This document shows positions 7,911 to 14,995 of a stretch of 25,498 nucleotides of DNA, piece by piece. The notes beneath the pieces are model-generated. The model saw nothing but the letters and a program-made list of their open reading frames with translations, did not search any database and was not told the DNA's origin. Both the position numbers and the translations under genes were made by a program. This DNA is from Firmicutes bacterium UBA1764. GTDB lineage: Bacteria > Bacillota > Clostridia > Peptostreptococcales > Anaerovoracaceae. Position 1 is the first letter of the stretch. Every line of letters begins with the position of its first letter. Location of the stretch: NCBI GenBank assembly GCA_002315535.1, contig DCHA01000066.1:1-25498 (forward strand). Direction: 5' to 3'.

Positions 7911-9200
7911 CTACTTCACGTTATAGAACGCATCCATTCCTGCATATTTTGCACTATCACCAAGGATATCCTCAAGTCTTAAGAGTTGATTATACTTTGC
8001 AATACGATCTGTTCTGCTGAGAGAACCTGTCTTAATCTGACCTGTATTAAGAGCAACAACAATATCTGCAATTGTTGTATCCTCAGTTTCGCCTGATCTG
8101 TGAGAAACAACAGCTGTATAGCCAGCTTTCTTAGCCATTTCTACAGCGTCAAAGGTTTCTGTTAATGTACCAATCTGGTTTACCTTGATAAGAATGGAGT
8201 TTGCAACACCCTTCTTAATTCCCTGTTCGAGTCTTTCTGTATTTGTAACAAACAGGTCATCACCAACAAGCTGAACCTTGCCACCAAGAGCATCAGTAAG
8301 CTTCTTCCAGCCTTCCCAATCGTCTTCTGCCATACCATCCTCGATTGAGATAATTGGATATTTTTTAACAAGCTCTGTGTAGAATGCAACCATTTCATCT
8401 GCATTTCTTACAACGCCTTCGCCCTTGAAGTTATACTTCTTTGTCTTTGTATCATAAAGCTCTGATGAAGCAACGTCTAATGCAATAAATATATCCTTAC
8501 CAGGCTTATATCCGGCATTCTTAATTGCCTGAATAATAAGCTTAAGAGCTTCTTCATTTGTATCCAGAGATGGAGCAAAACCGCCCTCATCACCTACTGC
8601 CGTGCTGAATCCCTTCTTATTAAGAAGCGCCTTAAGAGCGTGGAATGTTTCAGTGCTCATTCTGAGAGCTTCTGAAAAGCTTGGAGCGCCTGCAGGCATA
8701 ATCATAAACTCCTGAATATCAAGAGTATTATTTGCATGTTCTCCACCATTCATGATATTCATCATAGGTGTAGGAAGTGTCTTGGCATTAACGCCGCCAA
8801 GATACTGGAACAATGGAAGTCCAAGGCATTCTGCAGCTGCATGAGCGGTAGCCATGGATACACCAAGAATAGCGTTTGCACCTAACTTACCCTTGTTCTT
8901 GCTTCCGTCAAGCTCGATAAGAGCTGCATCAAGAGCAGGCTGATCCATTGCATCCATACCGATGATAGCCGGAGCGATTATTTCATTTACATTCTTAACT
9001 GCTTTCTGTACACCCTTGCCGAGGTAACGCTTTTTATCTCCGTCACGGAGCTCAACTGCTTCGTGAACACCTGTAGAAGCTCCTGATGGAACGATTGCTC
9101 TTCCCATACTGTTATCATCAAGCCATACTTCAACTTCTACAGTTGGATTTCCTCTTGAATCAAGCACCTCACGTGCGTATACATCATCAATAACTGCCAT
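7911..9200 (-). CDS. eno: Enolase (phosphopyruvate hydratase)
   Basis: Enolase converts 2-phosphoglycerate to phosphoenolpyruvate in the cytoplasm. The 429 residues match the usual bacterial length. The N-terminal domain has YAREVLDSRGNPTVEVEV. The TIM-barrel domain shows the catalytic acid in GDEGGFAP (Glu205), Mg2+ ligands Asp242, Glu287 (SIEDGMAE) and Asp314 (VGDDLFV), catalytic Lys339 (ILIKVNQIG), the SHRSGETEDT loop (366-375) and Lys390. The ATG at 9200 follows GGGAGG. It lies 13 bases after tpiA as the last gene of the pgk-tpiA-eno operon, and a terminator follows. gapA and gpm, often in the same operon in Firmicutes, are not present here. Confidence 0.98.
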   Translation of the reverse strand: MAVIDDVYAREVLDSRGNPTVEVEVWLDDNSMGRAIVPSGASTGVHEAVELRDGDKKRYLGKGVQKAVKNVNEIIAPAIIGMDAMDQPALDAALIELDGSKNKGKLGANAILGVSMATAHAAAECLGLPLFQYLGGVNAKTLPTPMMNIMNGGEHANNTLDIQEFMIMPAGAPSFSEALRMSTETFHALKALLNKKGFSTAVGDEGGFAPSLDTNEEALKLIIQAIKNAGYKPGKDIFIALDVASSELYDTKTKKYNFKGEGVVRNADEMVAFYTELVKKYPIISIEDGMAEDDWEGWKKLTDALGGKVQLVGDDLFVTNTERLEQGIKKGVANSILIKVNQIGTLTETFDAVEMAKKAGYTAVVSHRSGETEDTTIADIVVALNTGQIKTGSLSRTDRIAKYNQLLRLEDILGDSAKYAGMDAFYNVK

Positions 9201-9213
9201 TTAGTTTTCCTCC

Positions 9214-9969
9214 CTATTTTGCCTCAATTATTTGTAAAAAGTCCTCAGGTACAAGGCTGGCACCTCCAACTAGGGCTCCGTCAATATCCGGCATAGAAAG
9301 CAGTTCAGCTGCATTTGCCGGTTTTACGCTTCCACCGTACTGAATTCTGACCTTCTCCGCAGTTTCAGCCATATAGATTGATGCGATGGTATCTCTGATA
9401 AATTTGCACATATCCTGAGCCTGCTGTGAGCTTGCCGTTTTTCCGGTACCTATAGCCCAAATAGGTTCATATGCAATAGTAACAAGGGGGATTTCCTTCA
9501 TGGAAATTCCGTCAAGGCCCTTCCTAATCTGGTTTCCGACCCATTCCTTCTCCTTGCCTGCTTCACGAATCTCAAGTGATTCTCCACAGCACATTATAGG
9601 ACGAATTCCAAGCTCAAGAGCCTTCTTCACCTTCTTGTTTACTGTTTCATCTGTCTCATTGTTATACTCTCTTCTTTCAGAGTGACCAATGATTACAAAA
9701 TCGATTCCCAGTTCAGTAAGCATTTCTCCGGAGATCTCGCCGGTATATGCTCCTTCTGTTTCAAAATGCATGTTCTGTGCACCAATTCCGACATTGGTAT
9801 CACAAAGCTCATTCTTCAAGCTCTCAAGCTGAAGAAATGGTGCACAGATTGCAACATCAACTCCACAGGCAGGCTTATAAATCTGCTTGAATTTACAAGC
9901 AAATTCTTCAGCCTGCTCTATGTTTTTATACATTTTCCAATTTCCTGCTACGAATAAACTTCTACTCAT
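9214..9969 (-). CDS. tpiA: Triose-phosphate isomerase
   Basis: This 251-residue cytoplasmic enzyme interconverts dihydroxyacetone phosphate and glyceraldehyde 3-phosphate. Catalytic residues are visible: Asn10 and Lys12 in FVAGNWKMYK, His96 in IIGHSERR, and Glu168 in AYEPIWAIGTGKTA, whose second half is the flexible loop 6. The phosphate-binding YGGSVKP and GALVGGASL segments follow. The start is the ATG at 9969. The frame remains open for 26 codons upstream inside the pgk tail, but that extension is only an out-of-frame reading of the Lys/Ala repeats. The ATG is one base after the pgk stop (TAAGATG) and has no clear Shine-Dalgarno sequence, so coupled translation with pgk is likely. Confidence 0.97.
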   Translation of the reverse strand: MSRSLFVAGNWKMYKNIEQAEEFACKFKQIYKPACGVDVAICAPFLQLESLKNELCDTNVGIGAQNMHFETEGAYTGEISGEMLTELGIDFVIIGHSERREYNNETDETVNKKVKKALELGIRPIMCCGESLEIREAGKEKEWVGNQIRKGLDGISMKEIPLVTIAYEPIWAIGTGKTASSQQAQDMCKFIRDTIASIYMAETAEKVRIQYGGSVKPANAAELLSMPDIDGALVGGASLVPEDFLQIIEAK

Positions 9970-9970
9970 C

Positions 9971-10198
9971 TTACTTTGTTGCTTTCTTTGCTGCAGCCTT
10001 CTTTGGTGCTGCCTTCTTTGCTGGTGCTGCCTTCTTAACAGGTGCAACCTTCTTAACTGTTTCCTTCTTAGGAGCTGCTGCCTTCTTAGCTGGAGCTGCC
10101 TTCTTTGCTGCTTCCTTCTTAGGAGCTGCTGCCTTCTTAGCTACTGCCTTCTTAGGAGCTGCTGCTTTCTTAGCTGTTGCTTTCTTTGCTTCTGCCAT
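9971..10198 (-). CDS. Possible internally started Lys/Ala-rich basic protein (in frame with the pgk tail)
   Basis: An ATG inside pgk (10196-10198) starts a 75-residue protein MAEAKKATAKKAAAPKK... in the same frame as the PGK tail. AAGGTGG lies 5 bases before it, a good Shine-Dalgarno match in a normal position. It falls exactly where the PGK homology and short linker end and the repeat begins. This is what would be expected if a separate H1-like gene had become fused to pgk by loss of the pgk stop codon, or if both a fusion and a free tail are made. No family assignment beyond low-complexity, histone-H1-like basic protein is possible. Translation is inferred, not shown. Confidence 0.4.
   Translation of the reverse strand: MAEAKKATAKKAAAPKKAVAKKAAAPKKEAAKKAAPAKKAAAPKKETVKKVAPVKKAAPAKKAAPKKAAAKKATK
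9971..10198 (-). repeat. Degenerate coding repeats of the Lys/Ala tail
   Basis: The tail is built from repeated Lys-Lys-Ala codon blocks. A unit of 31 bases at 10061-10091 recurs exactly at 10112-10142 (period 51), and a third near-copy begins at about 10147. These are internal repeats of the coding sequence, prone to length change by slippage or recombination, not a mobile element or CRISPR array. Confidence 0.75.
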
Positions 10199-11416
10199 TT
10201 TGTCCACCTTCTTTAATTTAGATTTTTTAATTTGTTTATTCTGCAGGCAAGAAACGCCTGGGAGTATCTTTCCTTCAAGGAATTCAAGGGATGCACCACC
10301 ACCTGTGGAGATATGTGTCATCTTATCATCAAGCTTAAACTGAGAAACTGCTGCAGCGCTGTCGCCACCGCCAATAACAGTAATTCCTTTATTCTCAGCA
10401 AGAGCCATTGCAATAGCCTTTGTACCGCCGGCAAATGCCTTAAACTCGAAGACACCCATTGGTCCATTCCACATTATGGTCTTTGCTTTTTTGATTTCCT
10501 TTGTATAAAGCTCAATAGTCTTAGGACCTATATCCATGCCCATCCAACCATCAAGTATCTTATCGTTATCAACAATCTTTGTCTTGCACTTCGGATCAAA
10601 CTTATCACCGATTTTGCTGTCAACAGGAAGCAGGAACTTTACGCCCTTTTTCTTTGCCTTAGCCTGAAGCTTCTTTGCAAGATCAAGCTTATCTCTCTCA
10701 CATAATGATGAACCAACGTTATAACCATTTGCCGCAAGGAATGTATATGCCATTCCACCACCGATAATGATCGTGTCAGCCTTTTTAATAAGATTCTCAA
10801 TAACCAAGATCTTATCGGAAACCTTTGATCCACCGAGAATTGCTACCATCGGTCTCTTTGGATTATCCAAAGCCTCCCCGAGGAATTCCAATTCTTTTTC
10901 AATTAAGGAACCGGATACTGCAGGAAGATAATCTGCAATGCCTGCCGTACTTGCATGAGCTCTGTGTGCTGTACCAAAAGCATCGTTAACAAATACATCT
11001 GCAAGACTTGCTAAATCCTTTGCGAACTCAGGATCATTCTTTTCTTCCTCTGCTCTGTATCTGACATTTTCAAGGAGCATTACTTCTCCGCTCTTAAGCT
11101 CCATTGCAGCCTTCTTAACTGAGTCATCAACAACAACATCAGACTTAGCGAAAACAACCTTTTTCTTTAAAAGCTTTGAAAGTCTTTCTGCAACCGGAGC
11201 AAGGCTAAGCTCAGGCTTCGGCTGGCCCTTAGGCTTACCCATGTGCGAGCACAAAATAATAGCTGCGTCGTTATCGAGCAAATACTGAATTGTCGGAAGT
11301 GCAGATACGATTCTAAAATCGTCTGTAATTTTTCCGTCCTTCATTGGCACGTTAAAGTCGCAGCGACAAATAATTTTTTTATTTTTTACGTCAATATCTT
11401 TTACTGTCTTCTTCAT
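9971..11416 (-). CDS. pgk: Phosphoglycerate kinase with Lys/Ala/Pro-rich histone-H1-like C-terminal tail
   Basis: PGK makes ATP and 3-phosphoglycerate from 1,3-bisphosphoglycerate. Residues 1 to about 395 form a complete PGK: RCDFNVPMKDG near the N-terminus, SHMGKPKG, the hinge, and the nucleotide-binding GGGDSAAA and STGGGASLEFLEG-LPGV near the usual end. The family normally stops there. Here the frame continues through a short basic linker (QIKKSKLKKVDK) into about 75 residues of Lys, Ala and Pro repeats (KKAAAPKK, AKKAAPAKK), like histone H1 or AlgP tails. The tail has an internal ATG at 10198 with an AAGGTGG site. The main start at 11416 has GAAGAAGG upstream. It is the first gene of the pgk-tpiA-eno operon. 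Function of the tail is unknown; nucleic-acid or polyanion binding is a guess from composition. Confidence 0.95.
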   Translation of the reverse strand: MKKTVKDIDVKNKKIICRCDFNVPMKDGKITDDFRIVSALPTIQYLLDNDAAIILCSHMGKPKGQPKPELSLAPVAERLSKLLKKKVVFAKSDVVVDDSVKKAAMELKSGEVMLLENVRYRAEEEKNDPEFAKDLASLADVFVNDAFGTAHRAHASTAGIADYLPAVSGSLIEKELEFLGEALDNPKRPMVAILGGSKVSDKILVIENLIKKADTIIIGGGMAYTFLAANGYNVGSSLCERDKLDLAKKLQAKAKKKGVKFLLPVDSKIGDKFDPKCKTKIVDNDKILDGWMGMDIGPKTIELYTKEIKKAKTIMWNGPMGVFEFKAFAGGTKAIAMALAENKGITVIGGGDSAAAVSQFKLDDKMTHISTGGGASLEFLEGKILPGVSCLQNKQIKKSKLKKVDKMAEAKKATAKKAAAPKKAVAKKAAAPKKEAAKKAAPAKKAAAPKKETVKKVAPVKKAAPAKKAAPKKAAAKKATK

Positions 11417-11458
11417 TGAAATACCTTCTTCAATAAAATTACTATAGATACAAAAATG

Positions 11459-11487
11459 ATTATATCATATTGAATTTTTTTTACATA
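11459..11487 (-). promoter_or_regulatory. Candidate promoter of pgk-tpiA-eno
   Basis: A TATAAT (11459-11464, minus strand) lies 43 bases before the pgk start and overlaps the extreme 3' end of nth. It has a TG one base before (TGATATAAT, extended -10), with an A-tract of eight and AT-rich DNA upstream. No good -35 is present. No terminator separates nth from pgk, so read-through from the upstream operon is also possible. Confidence 0.42.
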
Positions 11488-12100
11488 TACTTTTAATGCA
11501 ACATATTTCACATTCAGGATTTCTTGCACTGCACACACGTCTGCCGTGAAATATTAATGCGTGGTGCATATTTGTCCAATTCTCCTTTGGAATGCACTTC
11601 ATAAGCTGCAATTCTGTATCTAAAACATTATCCGCTTTTGTGAGTCCGATTTTATTTGAGAGTCTGAATACATGAGTATCAACTGCTATATGCTGCTCCC
11701 CAAAACCCACGGACAGGACTACGTTTGCAGTCTTTCTTCCAACACCGGGAAGCTCCTGTAGTGCATCAAAATCCTGAGGGACTCTGCCATCATATTTTTC
11801 TACAAGCATGCGAGACAGATTCACAACATTCTTTGCTTTTTGTTTATACATTCCTATGCTGTGAATATACTGTTCAACATCCTCAGGACTCAGCTTTGAC
11901 ATCGCCTTTGCATCAGGTGCTTTTTTAAAAAGTGCCGGAGTAACCTTGTTTACAGAAACATCAGTTGTTTGCGCAGACATTACTGTCGCAATAAGAAGCT
12001 GATATACAGAGCTGTGATTAAGAGCGCAGCCCGCATCAGGATATTCTGCGATTAAAGCATCCATCACCTTCAGTTTATTTTGCTTTGATAGCTGCGACAT
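11465..12100 (-). CDS. nth: Endonuclease III (DNA glycosylase/AP lyase)
   Basis: Endonuclease III removes oxidised pyrimidines and cleaves abasic sites in base excision repair. The 211 residues match the family. The helix-hairpin-helix LPGVGRKTANVV (about 117-128) carries the catalytic Lys123. Asp141 in AVDTHVFRL is the second catalytic residue. The C-terminal iron-sulfur motif is intact with Cys190, Cys197, Cys200 and Cys206 (C-x6-C-x2-C-x5-C), binding one 4Fe-4S cluster. The ATG at 12100 lies 3 bases after the hom stop; its AGGA is unusually close, and coupled translation is likely. An ATG at codon 13 is a less likely start. It is the last gene of the probable GntR-AKR-hom-nth unit. Confidence 0.96.
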   Translation of the reverse strand: MSQLSKQNKLKVMDALIAEYPDAGCALNHSSVYQLLIATVMSAQTTDVSVNKVTPALFKKAPDAKAMSKLSPEDVEQYIHSIGMYKQKAKNVVNLSRMLVEKYDGRVPQDFDALQELPGVGRKTANVVLSVGFGEQHIAVDTHVFRLSNKIGLTKADNVLDTELQLMKCIPKENWTNMHHALIFHGRRVCSARNPECEICCIKSICKKNSI

Positions 12101-12103
12101 ATC

Positions 12104-13108
12104 CTATTTCTTTTTTGCAGGGCTCTTTTCTGCAGGCTTAGCATTAATAATTTTTGCTATGGAAATTATATCTCCGGAAACAGCAGAGCCTGTCGGAACA
12201 GAGCCTGCGCCTCTTCCGTAGAAGAATACATCATCTGCACAATCAGTCTTGAGTGTGATGCCGTTAAACTCATAATCAACATTGTAAAGGATATCATCCT
12301 TCTTAATAAGCTCCGGCTTTACACTGAGCACGATACCATTCTTGCCAAGCTTTGCCTTTGCAATGAGTTTTATCTTGCAATCCTTTTCAACAGCATCCTT
12401 TATATCCTGATCAGTTATACCGCTGATACCAACTCTCTTGATTGCAGAGGGCTTTCTGTAATATCCCATTGCAAGATCAGCGAGAAGGCAAATCTTATTT
12501 GCGGCATCAATACCCTCAACATCAGCAGTCGGATCAGCCTCTGCAAATCCATGCTCCTGTGCAAGTGCAAGTGCAGCCTCGTAACGCATTCCGTTTTCAG
12601 TCATCTGCGTGAGAATATAGTTTGAAGTACCATTTACGATGCCTCTGATTTCAGTAAATTTATTTGCCGCAAGATTTCCCTTGATTGCACTAAGTACTGG
12701 AATAGCCCCGCAAACAGATGCTTCGTACATCAGTTCAACCTTATTCTTCTTTGCGGCTTCCTTGAGCTGAGAAATATTTTCTGCAAGAGCTGCCTTGTTT
12801 GAGCTTACAACATGCTTCTTAGCATTAAGTGCCTTCAGCATATATGTGCTTGCAGGCTCAATACCGCCCATAACCTCAGCAACAATCTGAATGCTTGGAT
12901 CATCAAGTATATCCTTTATATTTGATGTAAACATACGCTTAGGAAGACCTGATGACTTAATCGCATAAGGATTAATATCCAATATCTTCTTAACATTTAC
13001 TTTAAAGCCACAACGAGCTTCTATTAATTTTTCATTTTCAAGAAGAACCTTAAATGTTCCGCGGCCTACTGTACCGAATCCCAAAATTGCTACATTGATA
13101 CTTTTCAT
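12104..13108 (-). CDS. hom: Homoserine dehydrogenase, short form without ACT domain
   Basis: This enzyme reduces aspartate semialdehyde to homoserine for threonine and methionine synthesis. The 334 residues hold the N-terminal NAD(P)-binding fold (GFGTVG, 10-15), SSNKAALAE with the catalytic Lys105, and the catalytic domain ADPTADVEGIDAANK with Asp201 and Lys205, ending after GRGAGSVPTGSAVSGDI (298-314). The usual Firmicute enzyme is about 400-430 residues with a C-terminal ACT domain for feedback inhibition. Here that domain is missing and is replaced by a short basic tail ending SPAKKK. The start is the ATG at 13108 (MKSINVAILG), two bases after the aldo/keto reductase stop with AGGG upstream. 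A TTG 48 bases further up is unsupported. Lack of threonine feedback is inferred. Confidence 0.93.
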   Translation of the reverse strand: MKSINVAILGFGTVGRGTFKVLLENEKLIEARCGFKVNVKKILDINPYAIKSSGLPKRMFTSNIKDILDDPSIQIVAEVMGGIEPASTYMLKALNAKKHVVSSNKAALAENISQLKEAAKKNKVELMYEASVCGAIPVLSAIKGNLAANKFTEIRGIVNGTSNYILTQMTENGMRYEAALALAQEHGFAEADPTADVEGIDAANKICLLADLAMGYYRKPSAIKRVGISGITDQDIKDAVEKDCKIKLIAKAKLGKNGIVLSVKPELIKKDDILYNVDYEFNGITLKTDCADDVFFYGRGAGSVPTGSAVSGDIISIAKIINAKPAEKSPAKKK

Positions 13109-13110
13109 TT

Positions 13111-14247
13111 TTATAACCCTAAATTCTTTCTGTTTACAACATCTCTGGTTTTGCAAACATCTACCCAGCTTGTCATCGAATCAATAATCGATGTTAGTTC
13201 CTTCATTACATTTGGTATGTCGATTTTTTGCGGACATTGCTTTGCACACTCACCGCACGCAATGCACGCTGATGATCTATACTCCGGAGCAATCGCCTCA
13301 TTTTGCATTGTTACATTAAAGCTTTTGCATACCTTAGCTTCATTATATATTTGAATCTGAACCGGAATATTTATACCATTCTTACAATACTTCAGACAAT
13401 AACCGCATGCGGTACAAGGTACTGATGATTTGAATTCCTCTGCGATTTTATACAACTGTGAATTTTCTTCATCTGTTGTCGGATTAAGTCTTTCAAATAT
13501 TTCGATATTCTGCTTCATTTGATCGAAGCTGCTCATTCCGCTTAAGATCATCTTTATATCTTCAAACTGCATAAGCCATCTGAAAGCCTTATCAACACCA
13601 TATTTCGCAAGGGCTCCGCCTCTTACAGGCTCCATAATCCAAACCGGGATGTGGAATTTCTTTAGCAGCTCCATCTTTTCTTTTCCCTGCTGAAGAGTCC
13701 AGTCAACATAGTTTAGCTGTATCTGACAAAATTCCATTTCGTTTCCAAACTTATTTAGAAACTTCTCAAGATTGTCCAGCCTTGCGTGACAGGAAAAACC
13801 GAGGTGTCTGATCTTTCCCTGTTTTTTCATTTCTACAAAATAGGCACAGATTCCTTTTTCATCGGACATATATTCATCCATTGAAAACTCTGAGATATTG
13901 TGCAGAAGATAGTAATCGAAATAATCTACCTTACAATTCTTAAGCTGAAGTGCAAATGTATCCTTTGGATTTACAACAGCAGATGGCTGGTGCCCCGGAT
14001 ACTTATCGGCGAGGAAAAACTTTTCTCTCGGAAAACGGGAAAGTGCTTTTCCTATTACAACTTCAGATAATCCTCCATGATAGGGATATGCCGTGTCAAA
14101 ATAGTTAACGCCGTTCTCAATTGCATAATCAGTCATTTTAAATACTTGTTCTTCATCAATGCTCTTCCCATCTTCAAGAAGCGGCAATCGCATGCATCCA
14201 AAGCCAAGCATCGAAAGCTTATCATCTTTAAACTCTCTGTAAATCAT
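13111..14247 (-). CDS. Aldo/keto reductase with C-terminal ferredoxin-type 4Fe-4S domain
   Basis: This 378-residue oxidoreductase has two parts. Residues 1-255 form an aldo/keto reductase barrel with the tetrad Asp51, Tyr56, Lys82 and His116 (YLLHNI). Residues 270-345 carry two cysteine motifs, C278-C281-C284-C288 and C328-C331-C334-C338, each C-x2-C-x2-C-x3-C as in ferredoxin 4Fe-4S domains. Such AKR-ferredoxin fusions are common in anaerobes. Their substrates are mostly unknown, and electron exchange between NAD(P)H-linked and ferredoxin pools is an inference. The ATG at 14247 follows AAAGGAGAG. It sits 11 bases after a GntR-type regulator and 2 bases before hom, so it is probably controlled by that regulator. 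Confidence 0.92.
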   Translation of the reverse strand: MIYREFKDDKLSMLGFGCMRLPLLEDGKSIDEEQVFKMTDYAIENGVNYFDTAYPYHGGLSEVVIGKALSRFPREKFFLADKYPGHQPSAVVNPKDTFALQLKNCKVDYFDYYLLHNISEFSMDEYMSDEKGICAYFVEMKKQGKIRHLGFSCHARLDNLEKFLNKFGNEMEFCQIQLNYVDWTLQQGKEKMELLKKFHIPVWIMEPVRGGALAKYGVDKAFRWLMQFEDIKMILSGMSSFDQMKQNIEIFERLNPTTDEENSQLYKIAEEFKSSVPCTACGYCLKYCKNGINIPVQIQIYNEAKVCKSFNVTMQNEAIAPEYRSSACIACGECAKQCPQKIDIPNVMKELTSIIDSMTSWVDVCKTRDVVNRKNLGL

Positions 14248-14258
14248 ATGCTCTCCTT

Positions 14259-14873
14259 TTAAGCTTTAAAGCCCGCGCGCTTTTTACTGTTGTCCATATG
14301 AACCTCCGCGGCCTTCTTTGCAGCATCCTTGTCCCTGTTTACAATTGCCTCATAAATGTTTTTATGCTCCTGAAGGACATCATCATAATAGGAACTTATA
14401 TACTCAATGCTAAGCTTTGTATTTTTTGTGTAGACTTGGAATGATGTTAGAACATGCTTAAGCATCCTGTTACCTGTTGCGTTATATATAATCTGATGGA
14501 ACTCTGTATTAAGGTTCATAAACTTTACAGCATCTTCCTTGTGTCTGTAGAATTCCATAAGATCATAAACTTCTCTGAGTCTGGCCATATCCTCATCGGA
14601 TATTCTGTCAATTGCAAATTGAACACCGATTACTTCATATGCCTTTCTAAGCTCATACATATCCTCAATGTCCTGATCATTTAATCCAAGAACAAAAGCG
14701 CCCTTATTTGGGATAATTTCAATCAGTCCATCCAGTTCAAGCTTTTGGAAAGCCTCTCTTACAGGTGTGCGACTTACTTTATATAAATCACATACCGACT
14801 GCTCGGTAAGCTTAGTTCCGTTTTCTATTTTATGTTTAAGAATATCGTCTCTTAATGTTTCAAACAAATCCAT
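14259..14873 (-). CDS. GntR family transcriptional regulator, FadR/FCD subfamily
   Basis: This 204-residue DNA-binding regulator has an N-terminal winged helix-turn-helix (about 5-62, with LTEQSVCDLYKVSRTPVREAF and LELDGLIEIIPNKGAFV). A C-terminal all-helical FCD domain (about 70-195) holds candidate metal/ligand residues Asn122, His126, His170 and His192. FCD regulators usually respond to small carboxylic acids; the ligand here is unknown. The ATG at 14873 follows GAGG at a spacing of 9. Inverted repeats of the TTGTATAC type surround its own promoter, which suggests autoregulation. The downstream aldo/keto reductase, hom and nth genes are the likely targets. Confidence 0.92.
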   Translation of the reverse strand: MDLFETLRDDILKHKIENGTKLTEQSVCDLYKVSRTPVREAFQKLELDGLIEIIPNKGAFVLGLNDQDIEDMYELRKAYEVIGVQFAIDRISDEDMARLREVYDLMEFYRHKEDAVKFMNLNTEFHQIIYNATGNRMLKHVLTSFQVYTKNTKLSIEYISSYYDDVLQEHKNIYEAIVNRDKDAAKKAAEVHMDNSKKRAGFKA

Positions 14874-14875
14874 TA

Positions 14876-14939
14876 TTGTATACCTCGATTCATGTATACA
14901 ATTGTATCACTCTGCACAAAAACATCAATATATTGTATA
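14876..14939 (-). promoter_or_regulatory. Candidate GntR promoter and operator array
   Basis: On the minus strand TTGATG (14923-14928) and TACAAT (14901-14906, preceded by TG one base before) are spaced by 16. Overlapping them are TTGTATAC (14876-14883), GTATACAA (14894-14901), the perfect 12-bp palindrome ATACAATTGTAT (14896-14907) and TTGTATAT (14932-14939). TTGTATACAA-like palindromes are typical FadR-subfamily GntR operators, so repression by the adjacent gene product is likely. Confidence 0.6.
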
Positions 14940-14944
14940 TAAAT

Positions 14945-14982
14945 AATAAAAAAAGACGTTTGATTTACTATCAAACGTCTAA
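14945..14982 (-). terminator. Rho-independent terminator of ileS
   Basis: A perfect 11-bp stem AGACGTTTGAT/ATCAAACGTCT (14954-14964 and 14970-14980) with a 5-base loop is followed on the minus strand by a run of seven T. It starts 15 bases after the ileS stop codon. Confidence 0.93.
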
Positions 14983-14995
14983 AATAAGTTTATTT

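Noticed and set aside
9970..10047. N-terminal extension of TIM (Arg/Gln-rich, 26 residues)
   Set aside because: It is an out-of-frame reading of the pgk tail repeats. TIM homology begins exactly at the ATG at 9969.
9971..10198. Short repeats as a CRISPR array or mobile element remnant
   Set aside because: The repeats keep one reading frame, encode Lys/Ala blocks, and have no unique spacers or terminal inverted repeats.
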